Part shown: one piece after another, positions 8,468 to 17,550 of the stretch
How positions within the stretch are numbered: position 1 is the first letter of the stretch
How the letters are laid out: every line of letters starts with the position of its first letter
Assembly: GCF_044142105.1 (NCBI RefSeq)
Contig: NZ_JBGTYM010000003.1
Span: forward strand, 124,001 to 188,000
Direction of reading: 5' to 3'
Source of the DNA: Pseudogemmobacter sp044142105
GTDB taxonomy: Bacteria; Pseudomonadota; Alphaproteobacteria; Rhodobacterales; Rhodobacteraceae
DNA length: 64,000 bases
The notes under the pieces: generated by a model
Told to the model about the DNA's origin: nothing
The model's input: only the letters and a program-made list of their open reading frames with translations
The model's database searches: none
Translations under genes and position numbers: made by a program

Positions 8468-9661
8468 ATGCAAAGGCCCTTCGAAGGCATCAAGATCGTC
8501 GACATGACCCATGTGCTTGCCGGCCCCTTCGCCACGGGTCAGCTGGCGATGCTGGGGGCGGAGGTCATCAAGGTCGAGCCGCCCGAAGACCCCGACATGG
8601 CGCGCAGCGATGGCGGCGACAAGGGGCTTGCGGATGCCTTCATGGGCACGCGCTTCCTGACCACCGGCGCGAACAAGCGGTCTCTGACGGTGAACATCAA
8701 GACCGCAGAAGGCCGGGCGATCATCGAGGCGCTGGTCCGCGACAGCGACGTCTTCGTCGAGAACTACCGCGCCGGGTCGTTCGAGGCGCTGGGGCTGGGC
8801 TATGACGATCTGAAGAAGATCAACCCGCGGCTGATCTACTGTTCGCTGACCGCCTGGGGACAGGACGGGCCCCGGCGCGGCCAGACCGGCTATGACCAGG
8901 TGATCCAAAGCTATTCCGGCATCATGTCGATCACCGGCACCGAAGCGACGGGGCCGCTGCGCTGCGGGCCGCAGCTGGTGGATATCGGGGCGGGGATCGC
9001 CACGGCTTTCGCGATTTCCAGCGCGCTGTTCCAGCGCGAAAGGACCGGCAGGGGGCAAAGGATCGACGCCTGCCTGAACGATGTGGCCTTCATGATGATG
9101 GGCGCGCAGATCACCGATGCGCTGCGCACCGGCCGCGAGATGACCTATGAAAAGCTGGAACATGGCAGCCCGACCTACAACCAGTTCCAGGCCAGCGACG
9201 GCAAGGTGATGCTGGCGGCCGCGAACCACCGGCAATATGCGCGGCTGTGGCAGGCGCTTGGCCATCCCGAACGCGCCAACCGCAGCGAGGCCGAGCGGCT
9301 TGCCGGGCGCGAGGAAGAGTTGGCGCTGCTCAACAAGATCTTCCTCACCAAGACGGCGCAGGAATGGGAGGATTTCTTCCAGGCCCATCATGTGCCCGCG
9401 GTGCGCCAGCGCAGCGTGCGCGAGGCCCTGGCCGACCCGCAAGTCGCGCATCGCCGCGCCTTTCACCGTTTCGAAGACGGCTCGCCCCTGGTCGAGGGCG
9501 GCTATTCCGTGCCGCTTGCGCCCTTCACCTTCGCCGAAGGCGGACCGAGGATCGACAGTCCGCCGCCGCCCCTGGGGCGCGACAATCAGGACATCCTGTC
9601 GGCGCTTGGTTACCGCGCCGAAGAGATCGAGACCTTGCGGCGGAAGAAGGTCGTCGGCTGA
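8468..9661 (+). CDS. CaiB/BaiF (class III) CoA-transferase
   Basis: 397-residue class III CoA-transferase, which moves CoA between carboxylic acids through an aspartyl intermediate. The N-terminal MTHVLAGPFATGQLAMLGAE and VIKVEPPEDPD bind CoA; Asp172 in QLVDIGAG matches the catalytic Asp of formyl-CoA transferase; the C-terminal PLGRDNQDIL is typical. Start ATG 8468 (MQRPFEGIKI) follows AGAGGACAAAGGC. An upstream frame extension has no similarity and spans the promoter. Divergent from mmsA, it may activate the acid whose chain is later shortened by that enzyme. The substrate acid is unknown. Confidence 0.92.
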   Translation: MQRPFEGIKIVDMTHVLAGPFATGQLAMLGAEVIKVEPPEDPDMARSDGGDKGLADAFMGTRFLTTGANKRSLTVNIKTAEGRAIIEALVRDSDVFVENYRAGSFEALGLGYDDLKKINPRLIYCSLTAWGQDGPRRGQTGYDQVIQSYSGIMSITGTEATGPLRCGPQLVDIGAGIATAFAISSALFQRERTGRGQRIDACLNDVAFMMMGAQITDALRTGREMTYEKLEHGSPTYNQFQASDGKVMLAAANHRQYARLWQALGHPERANRSEAERLAGREEELALLNKIFLTKTAQEWEDFFQAHHVPAVRQRSVREALADPQVAHRRAFHRFEDGSPLVEGGYSVPLAPFTFAEGGPRIDSPPPPLGRDNQDILSALGYRAEEIETLRRKKVVG

Positions 9662-9703
9662 CAGCCGCTTGGGGCCGGTCGCGCGGCGACAAAAGGGGCA
9701 TGA

Positions 9704-10606
9704 TCAGACCTCGGCCGCGCCGAAGGTCTTCAGAAGGTCAAGGAAGGCCGTGACCAGCCGGCCCTGCCGCGCGCCGCTGCGCTCGATGATGCCCAGCCGC
9801 CGTGACACGACGGGGCTCACCAGCGGGATGATCCGCAGATCGCCCATCAGCAGCGGATCATAGGCCATCCGCGGCACTACCGACACGCCGACAGCCTGGC
9901 GCACCAGCCCGACGGCCGCGGTGACGTGGTTCACCTCATGCGCCCAGTTCAGCTTGATGCCGTCTTTCGACAGCCTTGTGTCCATCAGCGTCCGGTTGCC
10001 GCTGGATCTGTTGACGCCGATCAGGGGCAGGGTGTTCAGCTCGCTCCAGGCGATTTTGGCCTTTTGCGCGATCCGGTCCTCTGGCGCACAAAGAGCGACG
10101 AATTCGTCTTCGAACAGCGCGGTGAACTTGAACTGGCTGTCGGACTGGCCGGTGAAGGTCAGTCCGAAATCCGCCGTGCCGTCAGACACGCTGTCCAGAA
10201 CCTGGGCCGAGGAATTGTCGAGGATGCGAAAACGCGCCCGCGGAAAGTCGGCGTGAAACTTGCCGATCACGCGGGGAAGGAAACTGAGCGTCGAGGTCGG
10301 GATACAGGCGATCGAGATGAATCCCGAACGGGAGGCGCCCGCATCGGAAAGCGATCCAAACTGTTCGTCGATCTCGGCGATGGTGCGGCGCGCCATGGGT
10401 TCGATCTCGCGACCGACATTCGTCGGTGAGACATGCCGGGTCGAGCGTTCGAACAGCTGATTGCCCAGCTTGTATTCGAAGGCCTGGATCCGGCGGGTCA
10501 GCGCGGGCTGCGAAATGTTCAATGCCTCGGCGGCTTTGCGGAAAGAGCCAAGGTCGATGATCGCGATGAAGGTGCGCAGATCGAGGAGTTCAAAATTGAT
10601 GCTCAT
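9704..10606 (-). CDS. LysR-family transcriptional regulator (1)
   Basis: 300-residue LysR protein. The N-terminal winged helix-turn-helix (residues ~3-62; DLRTFIAIIDLGSFRKAAEALNIS region, then QPALTRRIQAFE) is followed by a periplasmic-binding-like effector domain from about residue 90 (GFISIACIPTSTLSFLPRVIGKF). Start ATG 10606 gives the usual MSINFELLDLRTF beginning; the longer frame adds 15 unlike residues. It converges on the CaiB/BaiF gene, with 42 bases between them, so it is not the usual divergent arrangement. Closely similar in its first 60 residues to the LysR genes at 10777 and 30549. Confidence 0.93.
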   Translation of the reverse strand: MSINFELLDLRTFIAIIDLGSFRKAAEALNISQPALTRRIQAFEYKLGNQLFERSTRHVSPTNVGREIEPMARRTIAEIDEQFGSLSDAGASRSGFISIACIPTSTLSFLPRVIGKFHADFPRARFRILDNSSAQVLDSVSDGTADFGLTFTGQSDSQFKFTALFEDEFVALCAPEDRIAQKAKIAWSELNTLPLIGVNRSSGNRTLMDTRLSKDGIKLNWAHEVNHVTAAVGLVRQAVGVSVVPRMAYDPLLMGDLRIIPLVSPVVSRRLGIIERSGARQGRLVTAFLDLLKTFGAAEV

Positions 10607-10776
10607 TGCGGAATGGTGCGGGACAGAGTTGCGGTTTTCAACGGAAATCAACGGTGGGAGTCACGCGTCGGTCCCAACCAGGCGATTGGCTTGTGACGCC
10701 GCTGCATGGGCCCAAGCGTCAGTTGCTCTCGACGCGGTGGCCTTGACGCGCCAGGCTGGGTCACGGCGGGAGCGGG

Positions 10777-11685
10777 TCAGGTCTTGGCGATGCTGTCGGG
10801 CCATTCGTTGTTCAAGAAATCGCGGAATTCCTTCGCCATCGAGGCAAGGACGCGCCCCTTCTTTTCAACGATACCGATGGTCCGGGTCATCCTGGGTTCT
10901 CTCAATTCGATGGCAACCACGTTTGGAGAGTTGACGGTTTCCACCATCATATGCGGCATGATCGAAGCCCCGACGCCCGCATCGACCAAGCCGATGGCGG
11001 TGGACAGGTGATTGACCTTCACAGTCCAGTCGAGATCCAGGTTCGACGGGGCCGTCGACAGATCAATGATCGTGCGATTGTAGCTGCCGCTCTGGAACTG
11101 GATGAGGCGGTGACCTGCCAGATCGGTACCCGTCACGAACTTGCGGCCGGCCAAGGGGTGGGACCGATGGCAGATGAACACGAACGGATCGGACATCACC
11201 GGGATGAAGGCCAGCGACGGATAGCTGCCTGTAAGGATCGTCACACCAAAATGAGCCTCGCCGGTCGACACCGCTTCAAGCGCTTCGTTCGCCGAAACGT
11301 CGAGGATGCTGAACTCCACGCCGCTGTGCAGGCTTAGAAAGTCGCTGATGAGCGACGGCAGGAACTTGACCGCCGCCGAGAAGACGCAGGCGATCACAAC
11401 GGTTTCACGTGACGGGCCTGAGGTTGCCCCCAGGGACGAGATCGCGTCGAGTTCATTCAGCAGGCGCGCGAAGGCCGGCTGGTACTGCTCGGCGATGCGA
11501 GTGGGGCGAACGCTTCTTGTCGTCCGCTCGAAAAGCTTGACGCCCAGCGTTTCTTCAAACTGTCCGATCCGGCGGCTGAACGCAGGCTGTGACATGTTGA
11601 GCTTCTCGGCCGCGGCGTTGAAGCTGCCGAGGCTCATCAAGGCCAGGAAAGCGCGGATATCCAGGAGCTCGTAATTATTTCTCAT
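10777..11685 (-). CDS. LysR-family transcriptional regulator (2)
   Basis: 302-residue LysR protein: helix-turn-helix in MRNNYELLDIRAFLALMSLG through SQPAFSRRIGQFE (residues 1-60) and an effector-binding domain from about residue 88. It faces away from the hydrolase/ABC-transporter operon beginning at 11792, the standard layout for a LysR regulator and its target. The 106-bp gap holds a long perfect inverted repeat (11734-11768). It most likely controls that operon in response to its substrate. Confidence 0.93.
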   Translation of the reverse strand: MRNNYELLDIRAFLALMSLGSFNAAAEKLNMSQPAFSRRIGQFEETLGVKLFERTTRSVRPTRIAEQYQPAFARLLNELDAISSLGATSGPSRETVVIACVFSAAVKFLPSLISDFLSLHSGVEFSILDVSANEALEAVSTGEAHFGVTILTGSYPSLAFIPVMSDPFVFICHRSHPLAGRKFVTGTDLAGHRLIQFQSGSYNRTIIDLSTAPSNLDLDWTVKVNHLSTAIGLVDAGVGASIMPHMMVETVNSPNVVAIELREPRMTRTIGIVEKKGRVLASMAKEFRDFLNNEWPDSIAKT

Positions 11686-11733
11686 CCCGGATCAATCCTT
11701 CAATTATTTGCACTTATCAAATTTATCGCATTG

Positions 11734-11768
11734 TTGCATGAAACGAATAATGAACACGTTTCATGCAA
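11734..11768. promoter_or_regulatory. 12-bp perfect inverted repeat with 11-base spacer
   Basis: TTGCATGAAACG (11734-11745) and CGTTTCATGCAA (11757-11768) are exact inverse complements. The dyad lies 49 bp from the LysR start and 24 bp before the GTG of the CocE-type gene, just upstream of its ribosome site. It is the longest exact dyad I found in the window. It may be the LysR operator or a 5' leader hairpin. Confidence 0.65.
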
Positions 11769-11791
11769 GAATCAACTTAGAAGGCACCGCT

Positions 11792-13666
11792 GTGAGCTGC
11801 GATTTCGGATCCTGTGACGCACAGCCCTTGGGTGAAGATCTGAACGTCGAGAGGATTGGCGCGACGGCAGTCCCCGACAAGATCGACGTGATGATCCCGA
11901 TGCGCGACGGCGTCCGGCTTGCCACGACCGTATTCGTGCCCAAGGAAGGCCGTGGCCCCTGGCCTGTCCTGCTCGAGCGCACACCCTATGGCCGATTGGG
12001 CCTGCGTCAGGGCGAAAAGCGGGCGGGTGCCGCAAGGGACCCGGAGGCGCATGACATCGCGCGGCAGTTCTGCGCGCTGGGGTTCGCTGTGGCCGTTCAG
12101 GACTGCAGGGGCCGTTACGACTCGGAAGGGCATTTCCGGAAATACATCAGCGAGGCCGAAGACAGCTTTGACACGATCCGTGCCCTCAAGGAGATGGAGT
12201 TCTGCGACGGGCGGATTGCCAGCTATGGCCAGTCGTATTCGGCACTTGTTCAGACGGCGGTGGGTCCGTTGAATCCGCCGGGGCTGATGGCACAGGCGAT
12301 TGATTCCGGAGGATTTTCCAATGCGTGGCGCAATGGCGTGCGTCAAAATGGGGTCGTCGAGATGAAGCAGGCGGTCTGGCTTTTCCGCGAGGCCGCGCAA
12401 TCGCCTGCGGCGCTTGCAAATCCGGCGCTGCGGAACGCGCTGCTGGGCGAAGATTTCCAGGCCTGGCTTGGCCGCACGCCTTGGGCCAAGGCGCATTCTC
12501 CCTTGTCCGCGCATCCCGACTATGAGGCCGCATTGCTTGAGCTTTTCGACCCTAAGGCCGCGACGACGGATTGGGACAGTCTCGCCCTTGCGACCGAGGC
12601 GCATTACGACCTTTATGCGCGCGTGCCGATACTTTTCATGTCGTCGTGGTACGATCCTTACGCGCGGTCAATCAGCGAGCTGTATTGCGGCCTCAAAGAC
12701 CACCAGCCCTGCCAGATCATCCTGGGGCCCTGGACCCATTGCGATCACAATTCGTCGGTGTCGGGAGACGTGGATTTCGGGCCGCATGCCCTGCTCGATT
12801 CCTGGGCGGGAAGCTGGGTCGACTATCGTGCGCGGTTCTTCCGGGCTGCCATGCAGGGCGGATCTCTGGATGGCCCGACCGCCCGGTTCTTCCTCATGGG
12901 CGGGGGCAGCGGCAGGAAGACGGCGCAGGGGCGCCTGGATCACGGCGGGCAATGGGTTGTTGCGGCAGGCTGGCCGGTGCCGGGAACCGAATCCAGCACA
13001 CTGTACCTGGCCCAAGGCTCGGCGCTTGCGGAACGCGCCCCGGCCGGAGCCGTATCGCGCAGCTTTCCCTATGATCTGAAGTCGCCCGTGCCGACCCTGG
13101 GTGGAGATTTTTCAAGCTTCAGCCCCTATCTGGAAGCCGGCTCCTTCGACCAGGTCCAGCCCGAAAACGCGGCGCAGTGCCCGACGCCCGGACAAAGGCT
13201 TGCCGATCGGCAGGACATCTGCGTCTTCCGCACCGCCCCGCTGACCGAGGACGTCGCGGTGGCGGGCTGCGTGGAATATGACCTGAAGATCTCGACCGAT
13301 GGCGGCGATAGCGACATCACGCTCAAGCTGATTGACGAATATCCCGCTGGCCCAGACTACCCCGAGGGCTATGCCATGCTTCTGGGGGACACGATCCTGC
13401 GGCTCAGCCACAACGTGCCGGAAGGGCAAGAGGTTACCGGAAGAACGGTTTCCGTGGCGGGCACCCTGTGCTGGACCGCCAACAGGTTTGCGGCCGGTCA
13501 TTGCCTGCGGCTGGACATCTCGTCGTCAAACTTCCCCAAGTTCGAGCTTAACCATGCGGCCGTCCGAGACGGTGGCGAGGGCATCACCAATGTCCTGCAT
13601 CTTGGGGCCGAGACGGGGGGCTGCCGGCTTACGCTTCCGATCCTGCCTAAGGATGTCTGGTCATGA
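11792..13666 (+). CDS. CocE/NonD-family serine hydrolase (X-Pro dipeptidyl-peptidase S15 type)
   Basis: 624-residue alpha/beta hydrolase related to cocaine esterase, alpha-amino-acid ester hydrolase and glutaryl-7-ACA acylase. VMIPMRDGVRLATTVFVP opens the catalytic domain. The likely triad is Ser in SYGQSYSALVQ, Asp in SSWYDPYARS and His in LGPWTHCDHN. The C-terminal jelly-roll lid is present (VEYDLKISTDGGDSDITLKLIDEYP). I chose GTG 11792 because AGAAGG sits 7 bases upstream; earlier in-frame starts would place the inverted repeat inside the gene and lack a ribosome site. No clear signal peptide, so likely cytosolic. First gene of an operon with an oligopeptide-type ABC transporter, so it probably cleaves an imported ester or amide. 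Confidence 0.85.
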   Translation: MSCDFGSCDAQPLGEDLNVERIGATAVPDKIDVMIPMRDGVRLATTVFVPKEGRGPWPVLLERTPYGRLGLRQGEKRAGAARDPEAHDIARQFCALGFAVAVQDCRGRYDSEGHFRKYISEAEDSFDTIRALKEMEFCDGRIASYGQSYSALVQTAVGPLNPPGLMAQAIDSGGFSNAWRNGVRQNGVVEMKQAVWLFREAAQSPAALANPALRNALLGEDFQAWLGRTPWAKAHSPLSAHPDYEAALLELFDPKAATTDWDSLALATEAHYDLYARVPILFMSSWYDPYARSISELYCGLKDHQPCQIILGPWTHCDHNSSVSGDVDFGPHALLDSWAGSWVDYRARFFRAAMQGGSLDGPTARFFLMGGGSGRKTAQGRLDHGGQWVVAAGWPVPGTESSTLYLAQGSALAERAPAGAVSRSFPYDLKSPVPTLGGDFSSFSPYLEAGSFDQVQPENAAQCPTPGQRLADRQDICVFRTAPLTEDVAVAGCVEYDLKISTDGGDSDITLKLIDEYPAGPDYPEGYAMLLGDTILRLSHNVPEGQEVTGRTVSVAGTLCWTANRFAAGHCLRLDISSSNFPKFELNHAAVRDGGEGITNVLHLGAETGGCRLTLPILPKDVWS

Positions 13667-14634
13667 CGCAAGCGGTCATCTCGAGGATCCTTCAATCCAT
13701 CGGCGTCATCCTGGTGATGACCGTGATCGTCTTCATTGGCCTGCATGCGATCGGCAACCCTGTTGATGTGCTGATTCCATCGGATGCCGATCAGATCGAA
13801 CGCGCCAGGGCTGTCGAGGCGCTTGGCTTGGACAAGCCGCTCTGGCAGCAATATTTCTACTTCCTGCAGGGAATCCTGCATGGCGATCTGGGACGCAGCT
13901 TCGTGTCGGGCGAACCTGCGCTAGAGCTGATCATGAAGCGCCTGCCCGCCACGCTGGAACTAGCGATCAGCGCCGTCGTCCTGGCGCTTCTGATCGGGGT
14001 TCCGCTGGGGCTGATGGCGGGCATCTATCCCAAATCGCTGGCCTCGCGCCTGTCCGTCGGGTTGAGCGTGCTGGGCTTTTCGGTCCCGGCGTTCTGGATC
14101 GCGATCATGATGATCATCGTCTTCGCGGTGAATCTTGGCTGGCTGCCCAGTTCGGGGCGCGGCGATACGGTGCGGGTTCTTGGCGTCGAATGGTCGTTTA
14201 TGACACTGGACGGCCTGCGCCACCTGCTTCTGCCGGCGCTGAGCCTGAGCATCTACAAGATGTCGCTTGTCTTCCGGCTGGTCCGTGCGGGGGCCATCGA
14301 GATTTCCAGAGCAGAATACATCCGCTTTGCGCGCGCCAAGGGCCTGGGGCGGCGGCGGATCGTCATGGTTCATGTCCTGAAAAACATCCTGATCCCGGTG
14401 ATCACCATCGTCGGGCTTGAGCTTGGCGGAACTATCGCCTTTGCCGTGGTCACCGAGACGATCTTTGCCTGGCCGGGTACGGGCAGCTTGATCATCAAGT
14501 CGATCAGCGTGCTCGATCGGCCCGTCATTGTCGCCTATCTGATCGTGATCGCGCTGCTTTTCGTCACGATCAACCTTCTGACAGATCTCGCATATCTCAT
14601 TCTGGATCCCAGAATCAGGGAGAAGATGGCATGA
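13663..14634 (+). CDS. ABC transporter permease, DppB/OppB type
   Basis: 323-residue inner-membrane permease of a peptide/nickel/opine-type ABC importer. Six membrane segments are visible, the first at about residues 9-30 (SIGVILVMTVIVFIGLHAIG). The family N-terminal region GLDKPLWQQYFYFLQGILHGDLGRSF and the C-terminal ETIFAWPGTGSLIIKSI are clear, and the loop contacting the ATPases lies around EYIRFARAKGLGRRRIV. Its ATG overlaps the preceding stop by 4 bases (ATGA), as do most junctions of this operon, implying coupled translation. Confidence 0.94.
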   Translation: MTQAVISRILQSIGVILVMTVIVFIGLHAIGNPVDVLIPSDADQIERARAVEALGLDKPLWQQYFYFLQGILHGDLGRSFVSGEPALELIMKRLPATLELAISAVVLALLIGVPLGLMAGIYPKSLASRLSVGLSVLGFSVPAFWIAIMMIIVFAVNLGWLPSSGRGDTVRVLGVEWSFMTLDGLRHLLLPALSLSIYKMSLVFRLVRAGAIEISRAEYIRFARAKGLGRRRIVMVHVLKNILIPVITIVGLELGGTIAFAVVTETIFAWPGTGSLIIKSISVLDRPVIVAYLIVIALLFVTINLLTDLAYLILDPRIREKMA

Positions 14635-15536
14635 GCGACCAAACCCCCGCCCCCGCGATTGTCGTGTCGCGGCCCGCGGTCTGGCTGGCCTGGATCACTG
14701 AGAGCCCGGCCATGGCCGCGGGAAGTGCGATCCTTATGCTGGTCATCGGGATGGCCATTCTGGCGCCGCTGATTTCGCCGCAGGACCCTTACGACCTTCT
14801 GAGCCTTTCGCTGTTCGACACCAAGCTTCCGCCGGGAAGCCAGTCTTACGACGGCAGCACCAGCTACTTGCTGGGAACGGACGGACAGGGGCGCGACATC
14901 CTGTCGGGTATCCTCTACGGGCTCAGGATATCCCTGATCGTCGGTTTCGGATCGGCGCTGATCGCCGGGGCGATCGGAACGATCGTGGGGATCGTTGCCG
15001 CGCATTTCGGTGGCTGGGTCGAAGCGCTGATCATGCGCCTCGTCGATCTGCAGCTGTCTTTTCCTGCCATACTGGTGGCGTTGATGCTGCTTGCCTTTCT
15101 GGGCAAGGGGGTGGGGAATGTGGTGCTGGCCCTGGTGATCGTGGAATGGGCCGGCTACGCGCGCACTGCGCGCAGCGCTGCCCTGGTCGAACTGGGGAAG
15201 GACTATCTGACCGCTGCGAAGGTTTCGCTGCTGCCGGTGCGCAGGATCATCTTCGTGCATCTTCTGCCGAATTGCCTGCCGCCGCTGATCGTTCTGCTGA
15301 CCATCCAGGTTGCGCGGGCGATTTCGCTTGAAGCGACGCTGAGTTTCCTGGGTGTCGGGGTCAAAGCGACGGAGCCTTCGTTGGGCATGCTGATTGCCAG
15401 CGGCTTTTCCTACATCCTGTCGGGCACTTACTGGATCACGCTTTTCCCCGGCATCGCGCTTGTCGTCACAGTCGTGGCCGTGAACCTTATCGGCGATCAC
15501 CTGCGCGTCGCGCTGAACCCCAAACTCAGGGCATGA
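14631..15536 (+). CDS. ABC transporter permease, DppC/OppC type
   Basis: 301-residue second permease. After a hydrophobic first helix (MAAGSAILMLVIGMAILAPLIS, ~24-45) comes the DppC signature HLLGTDGQGRD-like stretch, here YLLGTDGQGRDILSGILYG, then five more membrane segments. The coupling loop is EWAGYARTARSAALVELGKDY, and TLSFLGVGVKATEPSLGMLI near the C-terminus is diagnostic. It overlaps dppB-like and the next ATPase gene by 4 bases each. Pairs with the 13663 gene to form the transmembrane pore. Confidence 0.94.
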   Translation: MSDQTPAPAIVVSRPAVWLAWITESPAMAAGSAILMLVIGMAILAPLISPQDPYDLLSLSLFDTKLPPGSQSYDGSTSYLLGTDGQGRDILSGILYGLRISLIVGFGSALIAGAIGTIVGIVAAHFGGWVEALIMRLVDLQLSFPAILVALMLLAFLGKGVGNVVLALVIVEWAGYARTARSAALVELGKDYLTAAKVSLLPVRRIIFVHLLPNCLPPLIVLLTIQVARAISLEATLSFLGVGVKATEPSLGMLIASGFSYILSGTYWITLFPGIALVVTVVAVNLIGDHLRVALNPKLRA

Positions 15537-16516
15537 GCATGGAGATGCAGGACACCGCAACCCTCAGGGTGCGCGATCTTAACATCTGGCTTGGCGACCG
15601 CGCGCAGCGCCGGGCGATCATCGAAGATGTCAGCCTCGATATCCGCGCGGGCGAAGTGCTGTGCCTTGTCGGGGAATCCGGCTCGGGCAAGACCCTGACC
15701 GGGCTTGCCATCATGGGGATGCTTGAGGGCGGTATCAATTTCGCCGGCGAGGTCCTGTTCGGCGGCCAGAACCTGCTGGCGCTGGACGAAACGGCGATGC
15801 AGCGCGTGCGCGGCAACAGGCTGGCGATGATCTTCCAGGACCCGATGATGACGTTGAACCCGGTTCTGCGCGTCGGGACGCAGGTGGCCGAGACCATCAG
15901 GGCGCATCGCAGGGTGTCCTGGGCAGAGGCCTGGCGCGAGGGATGCGAGGCATTGCGCCTTGTGGGCATTCCGTCGCCCGAAGAGCGGATGCGGTGCTAC
16001 CCGCACGAATTTTCCGGCGGCATGCGGCAACGGGTGGCGATCGCCATCGCCTTTCTGCACCGTCCCGATCTGATCATCGCCGATGAGCCGACCACCGCGC
16101 TTGACGTGACGACCCAGAGCCAGATCCTGGCCCAGGTTCAGGATCTGAGCGCAAAGTTCGGGACGGCTTTCCTGTGGGTCACGCATGACCTTGCGCTTGC
16201 CGCGGGTCTGGCCGACCGCATTGCGGTCATGTACGCTGGCAAGATCGTCGAAACGGGCACCTGTTTCGATGTGCTCAGCACGCCGCGGCACCCCTATACA
16301 AAAGGTCTGCTGAACTCGGTCCCGACCGCGCTGGAAAAAGGTGCGCGGCTGGCGCAGATCCCCGGTGCCATTCCCAGCCCGGGGTCCATTCCGTCGGGCT
16401 GCCGCTTCCGGCCACGCTGCGGTCGTAGCACGGCGCAATGCGCGACCGAACCCATCGTCGATGAGACCAAGAGCCATCAATTCCGGTGCTGGCACCCTCT
16501 GGAGGTCTCCGCATGA
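15533..16516 (+). CDS. ABC transporter ATP-binding protein, DppD/OppD type
   Basis: 327-residue ATPase. Walker A GESGSGKT (~43-50), signature FSGGMRQRV (~159), Walker B LIIADEPT (~178) and the switch His in WVTHDLALAAG. The C-terminal oligopeptide-transport domain with its Cys-containing tail (FRPRCGRSTAQCATE) is present, as in DppD. ATG 15533 overlaps the previous stop; a second ATG at 15539 is equally possible. Works as a heterodimer with the 16513 product to energise the two permeases. Confidence 0.93.
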   Translation: MSMEMQDTATLRVRDLNIWLGDRAQRRAIIEDVSLDIRAGEVLCLVGESGSGKTLTGLAIMGMLEGGINFAGEVLFGGQNLLALDETAMQRVRGNRLAMIFQDPMMTLNPVLRVGTQVAETIRAHRRVSWAEAWREGCEALRLVGIPSPEERMRCYPHEFSGGMRQRVAIAIAFLHRPDLIIADEPTTALDVTTQSQILAQVQDLSAKFGTAFLWVTHDLALAAGLADRIAVMYAGKIVETGTCFDVLSTPRHPYTKGLLNSVPTALEKGARLAQIPGAIPSPGSIPSGCRFRPRCGRSTAQCATEPIVDETKSHQFRCWHPLEVSA

Positions 16517-17550
16517 CCCAGGATCTTATGACGTTCCATGACGTGGATCGCACGTTCATCCGGTCGAAGGGCCTGATTGCGCGATCCGTTGATTTCGTGA
16601 AGGGCAGGCAGGGTGAAACGAAGGGTGTAAAGGCCCTTTCTGGTATCAACCTTGCGCTGCGGGCGGGGCAAATGACCGGCCTTGTCGGTGAATCCGGCTG
16701 TGGCAAGACGACCTTGGGAAGGATTGCCGGCGGGCTGCTGGAACCGACTGCGGGGCATATCACCAGGAACGGCAAAAGGCTTGAACAGCTTGACCGCGAA
16801 GAGGCGCGCCGCATCCGGTTGAAGACCCAGATCGTGTTCCAGGATCCCTATGCCTCGCTGAATCCGCGGATGCGCATTCGCAGCCTGATCGGGGAGGCGC
16901 CACGGGTACATCGCTATGTCTCGGCGGGCCAGCTTGACGCCTATGTCCGCCGCTATGCCCAGATGGCCGGCGTGGCGGAGGGGCATCTTGACCGTTATCC
17001 GCACCAGCTTTCGGGCGGACAAAGGCAGCGGGTGTGCATTGCCCGTGCCCTGGCAATGCAGCCCGACATGGTCGTCTTCGACGAGGCCGTCTCGGCGCTT
17101 GATGTCTCGGTCCAAGCGCAAATCCTGAATCTTCTGGCCGATCTTCAGGCCGATCTGAAGCTGACCAGCCTTTTCATCAGCCACGATCTGGGGGTCGTGC
17201 GGCACATCGCTGACCAGGTCGCGGTGATGTATCTGGGCGAAATCGTCGAACAGGCGCCGGCCGCGCAGCTGTTCGAGCATGCGGCTCATCCCTACACCCG
17301 GGCGCTGATCGCCGAAATGCCCAAGCCAAAACCCGTAAAGCGGCGGTTCGCGGGGATCGCGGGCGAGGTTCCAAGCCCACTGAACCCGCCAAGCGGCTGC
17401 CGGTTTCATACCCGCTGCCCCCAGGTGATGGAGGTCTGCAAGAAACTGAAGCCCGCCACCCAAAGCCTCGGGCCGGGCCATACGGTCGCCTGCCATCTGT
17501 TCTCGGGGCAGGGCGGCCAGCGCAACATGGCTAAAGGAGAGATCGCATGA
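16513..17550 (+). CDS. ABC transporter ATP-binding protein, DppF/OppF type
   Basis: 345-residue ATPase partner. Walker A GESGCGKT, signature LSGGQRQRVCIARAL, switch region FISHDLGVVRHIADQ and the C-terminal CRFHTRCPQVMEVC tail. The Walker B end reads MVVFDEAVSALD: Ala stands where Pro is usual (DEA for DEP), which keeps the catalytic Glu and occurs in this subfamily. ATG 16513 overlaps the previous stop by 4 bases and has GGAGGT 7 bases upstream, so the longer frame starting at 16486 was rejected. Confidence 0.93.
   Translation: MTQDLMTFHDVDRTFIRSKGLIARSVDFVKGRQGETKGVKALSGINLALRAGQMTGLVGESGCGKTTLGRIAGGLLEPTAGHITRNGKRLEQLDREEARRIRLKTQIVFQDPYASLNPRMRIRSLIGEAPRVHRYVSAGQLDAYVRRYAQMAGVAEGHLDRYPHQLSGGQRQRVCIARALAMQPDMVVFDEAVSALDVSVQAQILNLLADLQADLKLTSLFISHDLGVVRHIADQVAVMYLGEIVEQAPAAQLFEHAAHPYTRALIAEMPKPKPVKRRFAGIAGEVPSPLNPPSGCRFHTRCPQVMEVCKKLKPATQSLGPGHTVACHLFSGQGGQRNMAKGEIA

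Noticed and set aside
11708..11791. Upstream ATG/TTG starts for the CocE-type hydrolase
   Set aside because: They lack a ribosome site and would place the perfect inverted repeat inside coding sequence; GTG 11792 has AGAAGG at good spacing.
16275..16814. Minus-strand open frame across the DppD/DppF junction
   Set aside because: Lies opposite two confident ATPase genes joined by an ATGA overlap; no motif.
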